Source of the DNA: Desulfuromonadaceae bacterium
Lineage (GTDB): Bacteria; Desulfobacterota; Desulfuromonadia; Desulfuromonadales; Geopsychrobacteraceae
Assembly: GCA_016744555.1 (NCBI GenBank)
Contig: JADGED010000038.1
Span: forward strand, 1-15,372
Reading direction: 5' to 3'
Length of the DNA stretch: 15,372 nt
Shown here: positions 1 to 7,274 of the stretch, piece after piece
Layout: each line of letters starts with the position of its first letter
How positions within the stretch are numbered: position 1 is the stretch's first letter
Notes under the pieces: generated by a model
Database searches by the model: none
What the model was told of the DNA's origin: nothing
Seen by the model: the letters and a program-made list of their open reading frames with translations, nothing else
Made by a program: the position numbers and the translations under genes

Positions 1-1
1 G

Positions 2-52
2 TATGTAGCTGCTCCCCCAAGCAATTTGATGACTGCACGATACAATGTGTGA
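2..52 (+). CDS. Possible C-terminal tail of a gene cut by the left edge
   Basis: The second forward frame is open from the window edge for 16 codons (YVAAPPSNLMTARYNV) and ends at TGA. The composition looks protein-like, but it is too short to identify, and another forward frame is also open for about 30 codons. The 189 bases after it, up to yacG, are AT-rich and show no clear gene. The call is tentative; the upstream sequence would settle it. Confidence 0.2.
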   Translation, partial: YVAAPPSNLMTARYNV

Positions 53-241
53 ATAATTCAACACAAGGTAAAAGTTCGATAAATGTTAGATGAGCAAGTT
101 TTTCGATAAAAAAGATTACGTAGTGGTATGTATTTTTTATTCTAAATTACCCCAATTTATATATTTGATTAAACACAATTTTTATCAATCCAAATGGTTG
201 TGGTGGTTTCTTTTTATAAGCTTACTAGGTATAGTAGCTGG

Positions 242-415
242 ATGAAAAATTTAGAAATAAAGTGTCCCCGGTGTGGCACTAAGAGTTTATGGAATGACAA
301 TCCATCGCGCCCGTTTTGTTCGGAAAAATGTCGCCTTATTGACTTAGGTTGCTGGGCGAATGAAGAGTATAGTGTTGATGGTGGTAGGGCTCCTCAACCT
401 GAAGATTACAATTAA
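242..415 (+). CDS. yacG: YacG family zinc protein, DNA gyrase inhibitor
   Basis: This is a 57-residue protein with four cysteines in the YacG pattern: C8-x2-C11 and C26-x3-C30. The conserved stretch RPFCSEKCRLIDLGCWANEE matches the family core. In the family, the cysteines bind one zinc and the protein binds GyrB, blocking gyrase from binding DNA. I chose the ATG at 242 because the open frame upstream (from 194) adds 16 residues that do not look like the family, and YacG proteins normally begin just before the first CxxC. No strong Shine-Dalgarno sequence is visible. The gene is followed after 16 bp by queD, so it is probably the first gene of a yacG-queD-queE unit. The short acidic tail (PQPEDYN) is typical of the family. 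The family call is secure; the regulatory role is inferred from homologues. Confidence 0.88.
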   Translation: MKNLEIKCPRCGTKSLWNDNPSRPFCSEKCRLIDLGCWANEEYSVDGGRAPQPEDYN

Positions 416-431
416 TGATTTGGAGAATTAT

Positions 432-803
432 ATGTACCAATTGACTATTTTAACCAATTTTGCTGCTGCCCATAACCTTTTGAATTACCAAGGCGATTGT
501 GAAAATCTCCATGGTCATAATTGGAAGGTAGAAGTGACAGTGTCGACCGAAACTTTAGATGATGCGGGGTTGGGGATCGACTTTAAAATCCTAAAAAAAC
601 ACTCTAAAGAGATAATGAACTATCTTGATCATAAGTACCTTAATGACCTTGATGCTTTTAAAGGGGTGAGTCCATCGTCGGAACATATCTCTCGGTTTAT
701 TTATGATCGCTTGGTGAAAAGCTTAGGTGATTATGATGTTACTGTTGAGAAAGTAACCGTATGGGAATCGGATAATGCCTATGCTACCTACACCCAAAGC
801 TGA
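432..803 (+). CDS. queD: 6-carboxytetrahydropterin synthase QueD
   Basis: This 123-residue protein belongs to the 6-pyruvoyl-tetrahydropterin synthase fold family. It converts 7,8-dihydroneopterin triphosphate to 6-carboxy-5,6,7,8-tetrahydropterin, an early step of queuosine synthesis in the cytosol. The zinc ligands are visible as H14, H27 and H29 (LHGHN). The catalytic cysteine C23 lies in GDCENLHGHN. The pair D66-H67 (LDHKYL) and E112 (VWES) complete the active site. The length equals that of bacterial QueD. The start at 432 has TGGAG at 421-425 just upstream; an in-frame ATG at 360 would add unrelated residues that overlap yacG. The last 29 bases overlap the start of queE, which suggests coupled translation. 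No preQ1 riboswitch was recognised upstream. Confidence 0.93.
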   Translation: MYQLTILTNFAAAHNLLNYQGDCENLHGHNWKVEVTVSTETLDDAGLGIDFKILKKHSKEIMNYLDHKYLNDLDAFKGVSPSSEHISRFIYDRLVKSLGDYDVTVEKVTVWESDNAYATYTQS

Positions 804-1530
804 TTTACTCGAGGTTTTCTCCTCTATTCAAGGAGAGGGGATACTAGTTGGCTGTCGTCAGGCATTTTTACGTCTGCCGGGGTGTAACCTCAAGTGTGAT
901 TACTGCGATACCCAATTTGCTAACGCTAGCAACTGTAAAATCGAAACCATGCCGGGATCTGGGAAGCTTGACTTAGTCCCTAACCCGATTGAGCTAGAGC
1001 AAATTATAGCTATTATTAATGGCTGGAAGGCAGCTATGCCGGGGGCGCACCACTCTATTAGTATTACCGGTGGTGAACCTTTAATTCACGGAGATCTTTT
1101 GGCGGCATGGTTGCCGGAGTTAACGAAGGTTTTGCCCCTTTACCTTGAAACCAATGGTACCTTGCCAGATGAATTACTCCCACTAATCGATTTTTTTGAT
1201 TGGATCTCGATGGACATAAAACTCCATTCGCAAACCGGAATAAGAACCGATTGGGATACCCATCGGCAATTTTTACAGATTGCAAAACAAGCCGATTGTT
1301 ATGTAAAGCTTGTGGTTGGAGAGCAAACACCAGATATTGAACTGCAGCTAGCCGCCGATTTGGTTGTTACGCAGGGGGAAGATATCCCAATTATTTTACA
1401 ACCGGTGACGATTGATGATCAGGTTGGGATATCGACGCGGAGTTTGCTACGGATGCAAGCGATTGTGGCAGAAGTTAGCAATAATGTTAGAATTATACCA
1501 CAAACCCATAGATATCTTGGGGTTCTGTAG
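775..1530 (+). CDS. queE: 7-carboxy-7-deazaguanine synthase QueE (radical SAM)
   Basis: This 251-residue radical SAM enzyme turns 6-carboxytetrahydropterin, the QueD product, into 7-carboxy-7-deazaguanine using a [4Fe-4S] cluster, S-adenosylmethionine and Mg2+. The cluster motif is C37-x3-C41-x2-C44 (CNLKCDYCDT), the ordinary spacing rather than the expanded one of some enterobacterial QueE. The N-terminal substrate region reads FSSIQGEG, and the SAM-binding GGEP is at 99-102 (SITGGEPLIHG). The start at 775 has GGGA at 763-766, eight bases upstream; an ATG two codons later is possible. It overlaps queD by 29 bp in another frame, supporting a queDE operon. The next pathway genes, queC and queF, are not in the window. 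The enzyme class is very secure. Confidence 0.93.
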   Translation: MPMLPTPKADLLEVFSSIQGEGILVGCRQAFLRLPGCNLKCDYCDTQFANASNCKIETMPGSGKLDLVPNPIELEQIIAIINGWKAAMPGAHHSISITGGEPLIHGDLLAAWLPELTKVLPLYLETNGTLPDELLPLIDFFDWISMDIKLHSQTGIRTDWDTHRQFLQIAKQADCYVKLVVGEQTPDIELQLAADLVVTQGEDIPIILQPVTIDDQVGISTRSLLRMQAIVAEVSNNVRIIPQTHRYLGVL

Positions 1531-1585
1531 GTATAGCTAATGTTTTAGTTTAACTTTGTCGTGGGTAGATTTTAACCTTATCTAT

Positions 1586-2083
1586 TTAGTCTTCGTTGAT
1601 TTGGGAAAATTTTTGTAGTAGTTGCTCTTTGATTAATGGTGGGACAAAATTACTGATATCGCCACCGAGCCTGCCTACCTCTTTCACAATCGACGAACTC
1701 AAGTAAGCAAAATTTGGTGAGGTCATCATGAATAGGGTTTCAACCTGTTGGCAGACGGTATGATTCATTTGTGCTAGTTGGAACTCAAATTCAAAGTCAG
1801 TTACTGCCCTTAATCCCCGTAAAATTACCCGCGCTTTTTTTTCAACTACGTAGTCAACTAACAGTCCACTAAATGTTTCCACTTTTACCCGTGGGTTGTT
1901 GGCGGTAAGCTTAGTCAGCAAATCGACTCGCTCAGTTACACTAAACAGACTATTTTTGCTGGAATTTGCCGCTACGGCAATGATTACAGTATCAAATATT
2001 TCTAGACCGCGTTCAACGATATCCATATGACCGTTGGTAAATGGATCAAAAGAGCCGGGGTAGATAGCGATATGACGATTCAT
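1586..2083 (-). CDS. coaD: Phosphopantetheine adenylyltransferase (coenzyme A synthesis)
   Basis: This 165-residue cytosolic enzyme transfers AMP from ATP to 4'-phosphopantetheine, giving dephospho-CoA, the penultimate step of coenzyme A synthesis. The nucleotidyltransferase signature is at the N terminus: YPGSFDPFTNGH, with the TxGH motif at T16-H19. RGLRAVTDFEFE (89-100) and the C-terminal YLSSSIVKEV (127-136) are hallmarks of CoaD, and the length is typical. The start ATG has AGGA six bases upstream. It lies 33 bp behind rsmD on the same strand, an arrangement common in many proteobacteria, and is the last gene of a lysE-rsmD-coaD unit. It converges on queE with 55 bp between the two stops. 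Confidence 0.96.
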   Translation of the reverse strand: MNRHIAIYPGSFDPFTNGHMDIVERGLEIFDTVIIAVAANSSKNSLFSVTERVDLLTKLTANNPRVKVETFSGLLVDYVVEKKARVILRGLRAVTDFEFEFQLAQMNHTVCQQVETLFMMTSPNFAYLSSSIVKEVGRLGGDISNFVPPLIKEQLLQKFSQINED

Positions 2084-2116
2084 GTTAGTTCCTAAGTGAT
2101 TTATAGGTTTGCACTT

Positions 2117-2683
2117 TTAAGCTAGTGTGTCAGCGTGTTGGTACAGGTGAATTCTGCTGGAACCATAAGTGCGGTTAGCGGTAATGACAAGTTTACCAAC
2201 ATCTTCCAGCGTTTCATTCTTTGCCGATTCGGCGCAAAGTATTCCATTTTCTGCTAGTAGATTCAAGTCTTCAATCAGCTTAACTGCTTTGGGAATCAAT
2301 TCTTGGTTGTAGGGGGGATCGAGAAGGATTAGGTCAAATGGCTCAGACGGTGGTAATTTTTGTAGTGCTAGCAAGGCATCTTGCTTGATAAATTTACATT
2401 GGGACTCAAATTTACATAGTTTGATGTTTGCCGCGATAACTTTGGCGGCAATATTGCCTGAATCAACCAAAACTGCACTTGCTGCCCCTCTGCTTACTGC
2501 TTCAAGTCCTTGGGCTCCGCTACCTGCGAACAGTTCTAAAACTCGCAGACCACTAAATGAACCGAGCCTACTAGACAAAATACTGAACAATGCTTCTCTA
2601 ACTCGGTCCGGAGTAGGGCGGATATCTTTCCCGTCAAATTGGGTAAGTTGTCTACTACGGGCGGTGCCACTGATGATGCGCAT
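2117..2683 (-). CDS. rsmD: 16S rRNA (guanine(966)-N2)-methyltransferase RsmD
   Basis: This 188-residue Rossmann-fold methyltransferase uses S-adenosylmethionine to methylate N2 of G966 in 16S rRNA during assembly of the small ribosomal subunit. The family start MRIISGTARSR is followed by RPTPDRVREALFSIL (22-36), the SAM-binding loop VLELFAGSGAQGLEA (48-62) and the catalytic DPPY at 122-125. The length matches the family. Translation begins 3 bp after the stop codon of the LysE-family gene; the ribosome binding site is weak, so coupling to the upstream gene is likely. coaD follows. The identification is based on diagnostic motifs and on the rsmD-coaD neighbourhood. Confidence 0.94.
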   Translation of the reverse strand: MRIISGTARSRQLTQFDGKDIRPTPDRVREALFSILSSRLGSFSGLRVLELFAGSGAQGLEAVSRGAASAVLVDSGNIAAKVIAANIKLCKFESQCKFIKQDALLALQKLPPSEPFDLILLDPPYNQELIPKAVKLIEDLNLLAENGILCAESAKNETLEDVGKLVITANRTYGSSRIHLYQHADTLA

Positions 2684-2686
2684 ATT

Positions 2687-3313
2687 TTATCTTTCGGTAG
2701 TTGCAAGTTTGATTGCTAAACCTATAAAAACGGTGCCAGCAATTTTGTTTAAAATGGTTTGAATTTTAGAGGAGCGATTTAGTAATTGGCCAATTACCCC
2801 ACCTAGAAAGGCAATGGTTCCAAACACCAATATGGTTGCCAAAATAAACAATCCGCCCAAAAGAAGCAATTGTAGCGATATAGAGCCTCTTACAGGGTCG
2901 GCAAATTGGGGCAAAAAGGCTAAAAAAAATATTGATACCTTAGGATTGGTAATGTTCATGATGATGCCGCGCAAATACAATTTTCGATAATTAGTAATAA
3001 CGTTTTCTGTACCGTTAATTTGTTCTGGTTTCGCTCTTAGAGCCTGATAGGCAAGGTAAACCAGATAGGCGGCACCTATAAATTTTAGCAAGGTAAAGGC
3101 CAGGGTAGAGGTTTGAAATATTATCGCTACCCCTAGCGCAACAGCAGTGGTATGGACAATTAGTCCGGTACAGAGGCCAATGGTGACGATAAGTCCAGCA
3201 AGCTTCCCGTTTATCGTAGATTGGGTCAAAACAAAAATATTGTCTGGTCCAGGTGCTAAACCGAGCAAAATAGATGCGCTTAAAAATGGAATAATAGTTT
3301 CAATGGGGAGCAT
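2687..3313 (-). CDS. LysE/RhtB family amino-acid exporter
   Basis: This 208-residue inner-membrane protein is of the LysE/RhtB exporter type, whose members pump out amino acids such as threonine, homoserine, leucine or lysine using the proton gradient. The signature GLAPGPDNIFVLTQS (18-32) near the first helix and NPKV (123-126) are diagnostic of the family. About six hydrophobic helices are visible, roughly at 5-25, 38-65, 68-92, 112-135, 145-172 and 185-203. The substrate cannot be read from the sequence. It is the first gene of a unit with rsmD and coaD, with 3 bp to rsmD. The function link looks incidental. The ribosome binding site (GTGAG) is modest. Confidence 0.88.
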   Translation of the reverse strand: MLPIETIIPFLSASILLGLAPGPDNIFVLTQSTINGKLAGLIVTIGLCTGLIVHTTAVALGVAIIFQTSTLAFTLLKFIGAAYLVYLAYQALRAKPEQINGTENVITNYRKLYLRGIIMNITNPKVSIFFLAFLPQFADPVRGSISLQLLLLGGLFILATILVFGTIAFLGGVIGQLLNRSSKIQTILNKIAGTVFIGLAIKLATTER

Positions 3314-3350
3314 TGTTTCTCACATAATGCATTTTGTTAATAAGTTTGTA

Positions 3351-3356
3351 ATTATA
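3351..3356 (-). promoter_or_regulatory. Candidate -10 box for the lysE-type/rsmD/coaD unit
   Basis: On the - strand this is a perfect TATAAT, 38 bases upstream of the LysE-family start codon. No good -35 hexamer lies 16-18 bp upstream. The region is AT-rich, so a chance match is possible. The rest of the 277-bp gap between this gene and cheV shows no gene and no convincing sigma-54 or sigma-28 promoter. Confidence 0.3.
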
Positions 3357-3590
3357 CATTCTAATAGGGTTGTAATTTGTTGAAATGACGGTTATTGTTA
3401 TTGGCTAATACTAATAAGTGCTTGTTGGGTACTAAAAACACTGTAGCGTATTGATGTCGTTATATTTACATTAAAAGAATTATTAGCCCGTATGTTTAAA
3501 ACTTTCTATGGCTTTTTACAATGATATTATTTGTGCTGTTGGAACAATTTATATAAATCATATTGTCGCTGATTCCTAGGAGCAATTTTT

Positions 3591-4571
3591 ATGAGTAATG
3601 ATGATAAAGTGGAAATTTTGTTGGAGAGTGGTACCAACGAAATGGAGATTATTGAGTTTTATCTCGGAGCACAACCTTTGGGTATTAATGTCCAAAAATT
3701 AAAGGAGATAATTTCATATGATGGTGATGCATTAACCGTCATACCTGGGACTCCGACTTCTATGATGGGGGCGTTATTGATGCGTGGCTCGACTATCCCC
3801 CTCATTGATCTCAAGCCTCACCTTAAACAGCGTTGCCAAGAAGAAGTTGATATCGTTGGTCAACGTCCAGTTGTGCTGGTTTGTGAATTTAATGATCGAA
3901 CCAATGGTTTTAAGGTTGATGGGGTCAATCAGATACATCGTATTAAATGGAGTGACGTGCAACCATTAGCCCAATTTATCGACCAGTTTCGACCCCGTTT
4001 CACAGGTAGTGTTAATATTGAAGGTCGTGAAATATTAATTCTTGATTTGGAATACATAATTGGTGAGTTTGATCCAGACTCTGTACTTCGAGTTGAGGAG
4101 GATGTTGATTTAGACGAAACGGGTATAGAAGAGCTAAAGGCTACTGCTCAGTTGCGAAATGAAAAAATAATTCTCATGGCTGAAGATTCTAATGCAATTC
4201 GAGATAATTTGAAAAAAATTCTCAATGGAATTGGCTATACAAACCTAGAAGCTTTTGTTGATGGTCAAGCTTGTTATAATCGAGTGTTAGAGATAAAGCG
4301 AGAGGCTGAAAAAACTGGTGAGTCAATTGATCAGCATCTAAATCTGATTCTTAGTGATATTGAGATGCCGAAATTGGATGGTCTAACTTTATGTCGAAGG
4401 ACTAAAGAGGATTCAACTTTAACTCACATTCCAGTTGTCCTTTTTTCATCGTTAATTAACCCTGCAATGGCATTTAAATGTGATTCAGTAGGTGCCAATG
4501 GTTACGCTTCTAAGCCGGAAATTGCAAAATTAATAAAATTGATGGATAGGTTTCTTGGCATTGGCAGTTAA
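3591..4571 (+). CDS. cheV: Chemotaxis coupling protein CheV (CheW domain plus receiver)
   Basis: This 326-residue cytosolic protein has two domains. Residues about 18-165 form a CheW-like coupling domain (IEFYLGAQPLGINVQKLKEII, then ending in ILDLEYIIGEF). An acidic linker (about 168-180) leads to a response-regulator receiver at about 192-322. The receiver has the acidic pocket E198-D199, the phosphoacceptor D256 in LSDIEMPKLDG, S286 and the conserved lysine K308 (ASKPE), so it should be phosphorylatable. CheV proteins join chemoreceptors to the kinase CheA, and phosphorylation adjusts adaptation. AGGAG at 3578-3582 sits eight bases before the ATG. The gene is alone, with no cheA, receptor or flagellar gene beside it. 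The domain assignment is very clear; the partner receptor is unknown. Confidence 0.94.
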   Translation: MSNDDKVEILLESGTNEMEIIEFYLGAQPLGINVQKLKEIISYDGDALTVIPGTPTSMMGALLMRGSTIPLIDLKPHLKQRCQEEVDIVGQRPVVLVCEFNDRTNGFKVDGVNQIHRIKWSDVQPLAQFIDQFRPRFTGSVNIEGREILILDLEYIIGEFDPDSVLRVEEDVDLDETGIEELKATAQLRNEKIILMAEDSNAIRDNLKKILNGIGYTNLEAFVDGQACYNRVLEIKREAEKTGESIDQHLNLILSDIEMPKLDGLTLCRRTKEDSTLTHIPVVLFSSLINPAMAFKCDSVGANGYASKPEIAKLIKLMDRFLGIGS

Positions 4572-4608
4572 AATCTTACTGCGTAGGTAATTTTGTGACA
4601 TAGAGTAG

Positions 4609-4631
4609 AAGTCTTATTTTGACTTTTGTTT
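4609..4631 (+). terminator. Weak terminator candidate after cheV
   Basis: AAGTC at 4609-4613 can pair with GACTT at 4621-4625 around a 7-nt loop, followed by a T-rich run. The stem is only five pairs and not GC-rich, so it may be inactive. It lies between the converging cheV and ZIP genes. Confidence 0.25.
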
Positions 4632-4655
4632 GGTACTTTTATGGCAACAAATCGC

Positions 4656-5468
4656 TTAACCTAAAGCTACGTCTAGGGTCATCATTATGGCAAAGCCGCA
4701 CATAGCACCAATGGTTGCTAGGTCGGTGTTATTGGCTAATTGCGATTCAGGAATGACCTCTTCAACGACCACATAGATCATAGACCCAGCGGCGAAGGAG
4801 AGGGCGTATGGCAATAAAGGCTCGATCCATATTACCGCTGCTGCACCAATGACACCTGCAATCGGTTCAACCATTCCCGATAACTGACCATACCAAAAAC
4901 TTTTTCTGCGACTCATCCCTTCTCGACGTAGAGGAACTGAAACCGCTGTTCCCTCGGGGAAGTTTTGAATACCAATCCCTATAGCTAAGGCAACAGCTCC
5001 TGCGAATGATGCCGAAGGTAAATCAGCCGCTAGGGCACCGAAGGCAACACCGACAGCTAAGCCTTCAGGAATGTTGTGTAGGGTAATGGCCAAGCATAAC
5101 AAAGTACTGCGTTGCCAGCTTGTTTTTATCCCTTCTGCCTCTTCTATTGGAAAGCCAAGGTGGAGGTGAGGGAGAACTTTATCGATTGACCAAAGAAATA
5201 CGCCTCCAGCTAAAAAACCAATAACTGCTGGCACCCATGGGGTTTTGCCAGCAGCTTCGGTCATCTCAATTGCTGGCGCTAGTAATGACCAAAAGCTTGC
5301 TGCAATCATCACTCCTGCGGCACAGCCCAGCATTCCATCTAAAACTTTACGATTGATAGTTTTAAAAAAGAAGACCAGGCTTGCCCCTAGAGCGGTTAAA
5401 AACCATGTGAACAAGGTAGCAATAAATGCCTGCATTATAGGACTTAATTGAGCAAACCACGCTAACAT
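4656..5468 (-). CDS. ZIP family divalent metal transporter
   Basis: This 270-residue inner-membrane protein is of the ZIP (ZupT/GufA-like) family, which imports Zn2+ and other divalent metals such as Fe2+ or Mn2+. The two metal-site motifs are clear: HNIPEG at 131-136 and QNFPEG at 168-173. Further conserved residues are E201-P202 (SGMVEPIAG) and EEVIPES (236-242). About eight hydrophobic helices are visible. A HLHLG stretch at about 101-105, in the loop before the metal-site helices, may help capture metal. GGAGG lies just upstream of the ATG. It follows fumC by 48 bp on the same strand, with no clear terminator between, so it may be co-transcribed with fumC. Which metal is carried cannot be told from the sequence. 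Confidence 0.9.
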   Translation of the reverse strand: MLAWFAQLSPIMQAFIATLFTWFLTALGASLVFFFKTINRKVLDGMLGCAAGVMIAASFWSLLAPAIEMTEAAGKTPWVPAVIGFLAGGVFLWSIDKVLPHLHLGFPIEEAEGIKTSWQRSTLLCLAITLHNIPEGLAVGVAFGALAADLPSASFAGAVALAIGIGIQNFPEGTAVSVPLRREGMSRRKSFWYGQLSGMVEPIAGVIGAAAVIWIEPLLPYALSFAAGSMIYVVVEEVIPESQLANNTDLATIGAMCGFAIMMTLDVALG

Positions 5469-5516
5469 AATACTGCCTCCAAAATTAATTTAATAAATAA
5501 TTTAATTTAAAACTTA

Positions 5517-6917
5517 TCACTTTTGATTATCGGTCATCTCTAAAGGGATAATGAATTTGTCAAAATCTTCGTCACTAACAAAGCCGAGAGCTACGGCTGT
5601 TTGCTTTAGTGTCGCTCCATCTTTGTGAGCTTGTTTGGCAATCTTTGCTGCATTATCATATCCAATATGACGGTTTAGTGCTGTTACTAGCATTAGGTTT
5701 TTATCAAGATTAATATTTATTTTTTCAATATTAGGTTCAATGCCGACAGCGCAATGATCATTAAAGGCATGGCAAGCATCAGCTATAAGTTCACAGCTTT
5801 CAAGAACATTATGAACCATTACCGGTTTGTAAACATTAAGCTGAAAATTACCTTGGGTTCCAGCGAATGCGACAGCGGCATCATTCCCAAAAACTTGTAC
5901 ACAAACCATAGTCATCGCTTCACACTGAGTGGGGTTAACTTTTCCCGGCATAATTGATGAACCAGGTTCATTTTCGGGAATATTCAATTCACCTATCCCA
6001 CAGCGTGGTCCGCTGGCAAGCCAACGCACATCATTTGCCATCTTCATTAAGGCTCCAGCAAGGGTACGTAGTGCTGCTGAAGTTTGTACCAAAGCATCGT
6101 GTGCTGATAATGCAAAAAACTTATTTTTTGCACTACTAAACGGGTAACCGGTTAATGCTGCAATTTTAGCTGCAGTTAAATCACCAAATTGTGGGTGGGC
6201 ATTTAGACCGGTACCAACAGCAGTGCCACCAATTGCTAGCTCGTACAAGCCGGGCATAGAGTCTTGTATCCCTTGAATGCCAAAGTCTAACTGCGCTACC
6301 CAGGCACTGATTTCTTGTCCCAAGGTAATTGGGGTTGCATCTTGGAGATGGGTACGGCCAATTTTAACTACAGCTGCGTACTCTTGCTCCTTGGCCGCAA
6401 ATGTATCGCGTAATTTAGTTACGGCGGGCAGCAATTGTTGGTTAATTTGCTCTACCACGGCAATGTGCATAGCGGTTGGGAAGGTATCGTTAGAAGATTG
6501 ACCTCGGTTTACATGATCATTTGGATGGACCGGACTTTTACTCCCAATGGTACCACCAGCAATTGCAATTGCCCGATTCGATATGACTTCATTGGCGTTC
6601 ATGTTAGATTGGGTGCCAGAGCCGGTTTGAAATACTACCAGCGGAAAATGGTCATCTAGGTCACCGGCAATAACTTCGTCTGCCGCTTGACTGATAAGTT
6701 GCGCCAAATCGTCGGCAAGTTCACCAAGCTCAGAATTTGCTAGTGCTGCAGATTTTTTGAGAGTTCCAAAGGCTTTGATTATCGGACGTTGCCATTTAAA
6801 CCTACTTACACCAATCGGAAAATTAGTAATTGATCTCTGTGTTTGGGCTCCCCAGTAGCATTCATTTGCAACATTTATTGCACCCATCGAATCAGTTTCA
6901 CTCCGAAAATTACCCAT
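5517..6917 (-). CDS. fumC: Class II fumarate hydratase FumC
   Basis: This 466-residue soluble, iron-independent fumarase interconverts fumarate and L-malate in the citric acid cycle. It is full length for class II enzymes, which are homotetramers. Conserved blocks appear in order: TGSGTQSNMN (98-107), SSNDTFPTAMH (141-151), GRTHLQDA with catalytic H190, and the superfamily signature GSSIMPGKVNPTQ (319-331) carrying the catalytic serine. The N terminus MGNFRSETDSMG is the usual family start. GGAG of ACGGAG precedes the ATG at a normal distance. TNMN-type contacts and the PGKVNPTQ ending favour fumarase over aspartase, which has a different signature context. The gene leads the fumC-ZIP pair and is divergent from rhlE. 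Confidence 0.95.
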   Translation of the reverse strand: MGNFRSETDSMGAINVANECYWGAQTQRSITNFPIGVSRFKWQRPIIKAFGTLKKSAALANSELGELADDLAQLISQAADEVIAGDLDDHFPLVVFQTGSGTQSNMNANEVISNRAIAIAGGTIGSKSPVHPNDHVNRGQSSNDTFPTAMHIAVVEQINQQLLPAVTKLRDTFAAKEQEYAAVVKIGRTHLQDATPITLGQEISAWVAQLDFGIQGIQDSMPGLYELAIGGTAVGTGLNAHPQFGDLTAAKIAALTGYPFSSAKNKFFALSAHDALVQTSAALRTLAGALMKMANDVRWLASGPRCGIGELNIPENEPGSSIMPGKVNPTQCEAMTMVCVQVFGNDAAVAFAGTQGNFQLNVYKPVMVHNVLESCELIADACHAFNDHCAVGIEPNIEKININLDKNLMLVTALNRHIGYDNAAKIAKQAHKDGATLKQTAVALGFVSDEDFDKFIIPLEMTDNQK

Positions 6918-7001
6918 TTATTATCTCCGTTAAAATTAAAAAAAATGTTATGAAAAAATATAAAACTTCAATTTTAAATAAAATAGACTCTATGAATTAT
7001 C

Positions 7002-7007
7002 ATTATA
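7002..7007 (-). promoter_or_regulatory. Candidate -10 box for fumC
   Basis: On the - strand this is a TATAAT about 85 bases upstream of the fumC ATG. The -35 position (CAAATC on that strand) is poor, so an activator might be needed or the match may be chance in this AT-rich stretch. It overlaps the area of the divergent rhlE promoter. Confidence 0.25.
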
Positions 7008-7027
7008 CTTTATTTATTGCATGTGAT

Positions 7028-7055
7028 TTGACTTTATTTGTTTAGATTATATTTA
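7028..7055 (+). promoter_or_regulatory. Candidate promoter for rhlE
   Basis: TTGACT (7028-7033) and TATTTA (7050-7055) are separated by 16 bp, a fair match to a sigma-70 promoter. If used, transcription would begin near 7062, leaving an untranslated leader of about 210 bases before rhlE. No start site data are available, and a second promoter closer to the gene cannot be excluded. Confidence 0.35.
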
Positions 7056-7061
7056 AGTTAA

Positions 7062-7274
7062 AGGTTAACCTCTGTAAACTGCTTAATACTAGACTTATCA
7101 ATTAAATCCTGTTAGAGTCCGCGCATCTTGGTACCCTTCGGTCGGTACCCGCTGTGCCTCGGTAGTTTCTTTTTCGATATTTCCCTGACACCATTTATAT
7201 ATATTCCTGCTCAAGATCGTACCTTTGCTATTTGTGCATTGGTTGAGCCGGTTTCACTTCGGAGTCAATTTTAA
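7062..7274 (+). promoter_or_regulatory. Long structured leader of the rhlE mRNA
   Basis: This gene-free stretch belongs to the 357-bp gap between fumC and rhlE. It is less AT-rich in the middle and contains an inverted repeat: GGTACC at 7130-7135 and again at 7144-7149 around CTTCGGTC. An outer stem GCGCA (7121-7125) with TGTGC (7153-7157, one G-U pair) can extend it. Near the gene, ACT-TCGG-AGT (about 7257-7266) can form a small hairpin that contains the ribosome binding site GGAG (7261-7264). Long leaders are known for cold-induced RNA helicase mRNAs such as E. coli csdA. Temperature or self-regulation is my inference; no known riboswitch class was recognised. Confidence 0.35.

Noticed and set aside
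74..111. Direct repeat TTCGATAAA near the left edge
   Set aside because: Only two nine-base copies exist in AT-rich DNA, with no further structure or spacing pattern.
120..241. A preQ1 riboswitch upstream of the yacG-queD-queE cluster
   Set aside because: I could not find the short pseudoknot-forming pattern of preQ1 aptamers in this AT-rich stretch.
1560..1585. TAGAT/ATCTA stem between queE and coaD as a terminator
   Set aside because: It has only five AT-rich pairs and no proper T run in either direction.
2385..2762. A 125-codon + strand frame opposite rsmD
   Set aside because: It is the antisense of conserved rsmD codons, with no ribosome binding site and no family resemblance.
3384..3590. 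A sigma-54 or sigma-28 promoter for cheV
   Set aside because: Neither the paired GG/GC elements of sigma-54 nor the TAAA/GCCGATAA type boxes of sigma-28 could be found at proper spacing.
5754..6659. Several open frames of 60-75 codons on the + strand inside fumC
   Set aside because: They lie opposite a full-length conserved gene, have no ribosome binding sites and show no recognisable motifs.
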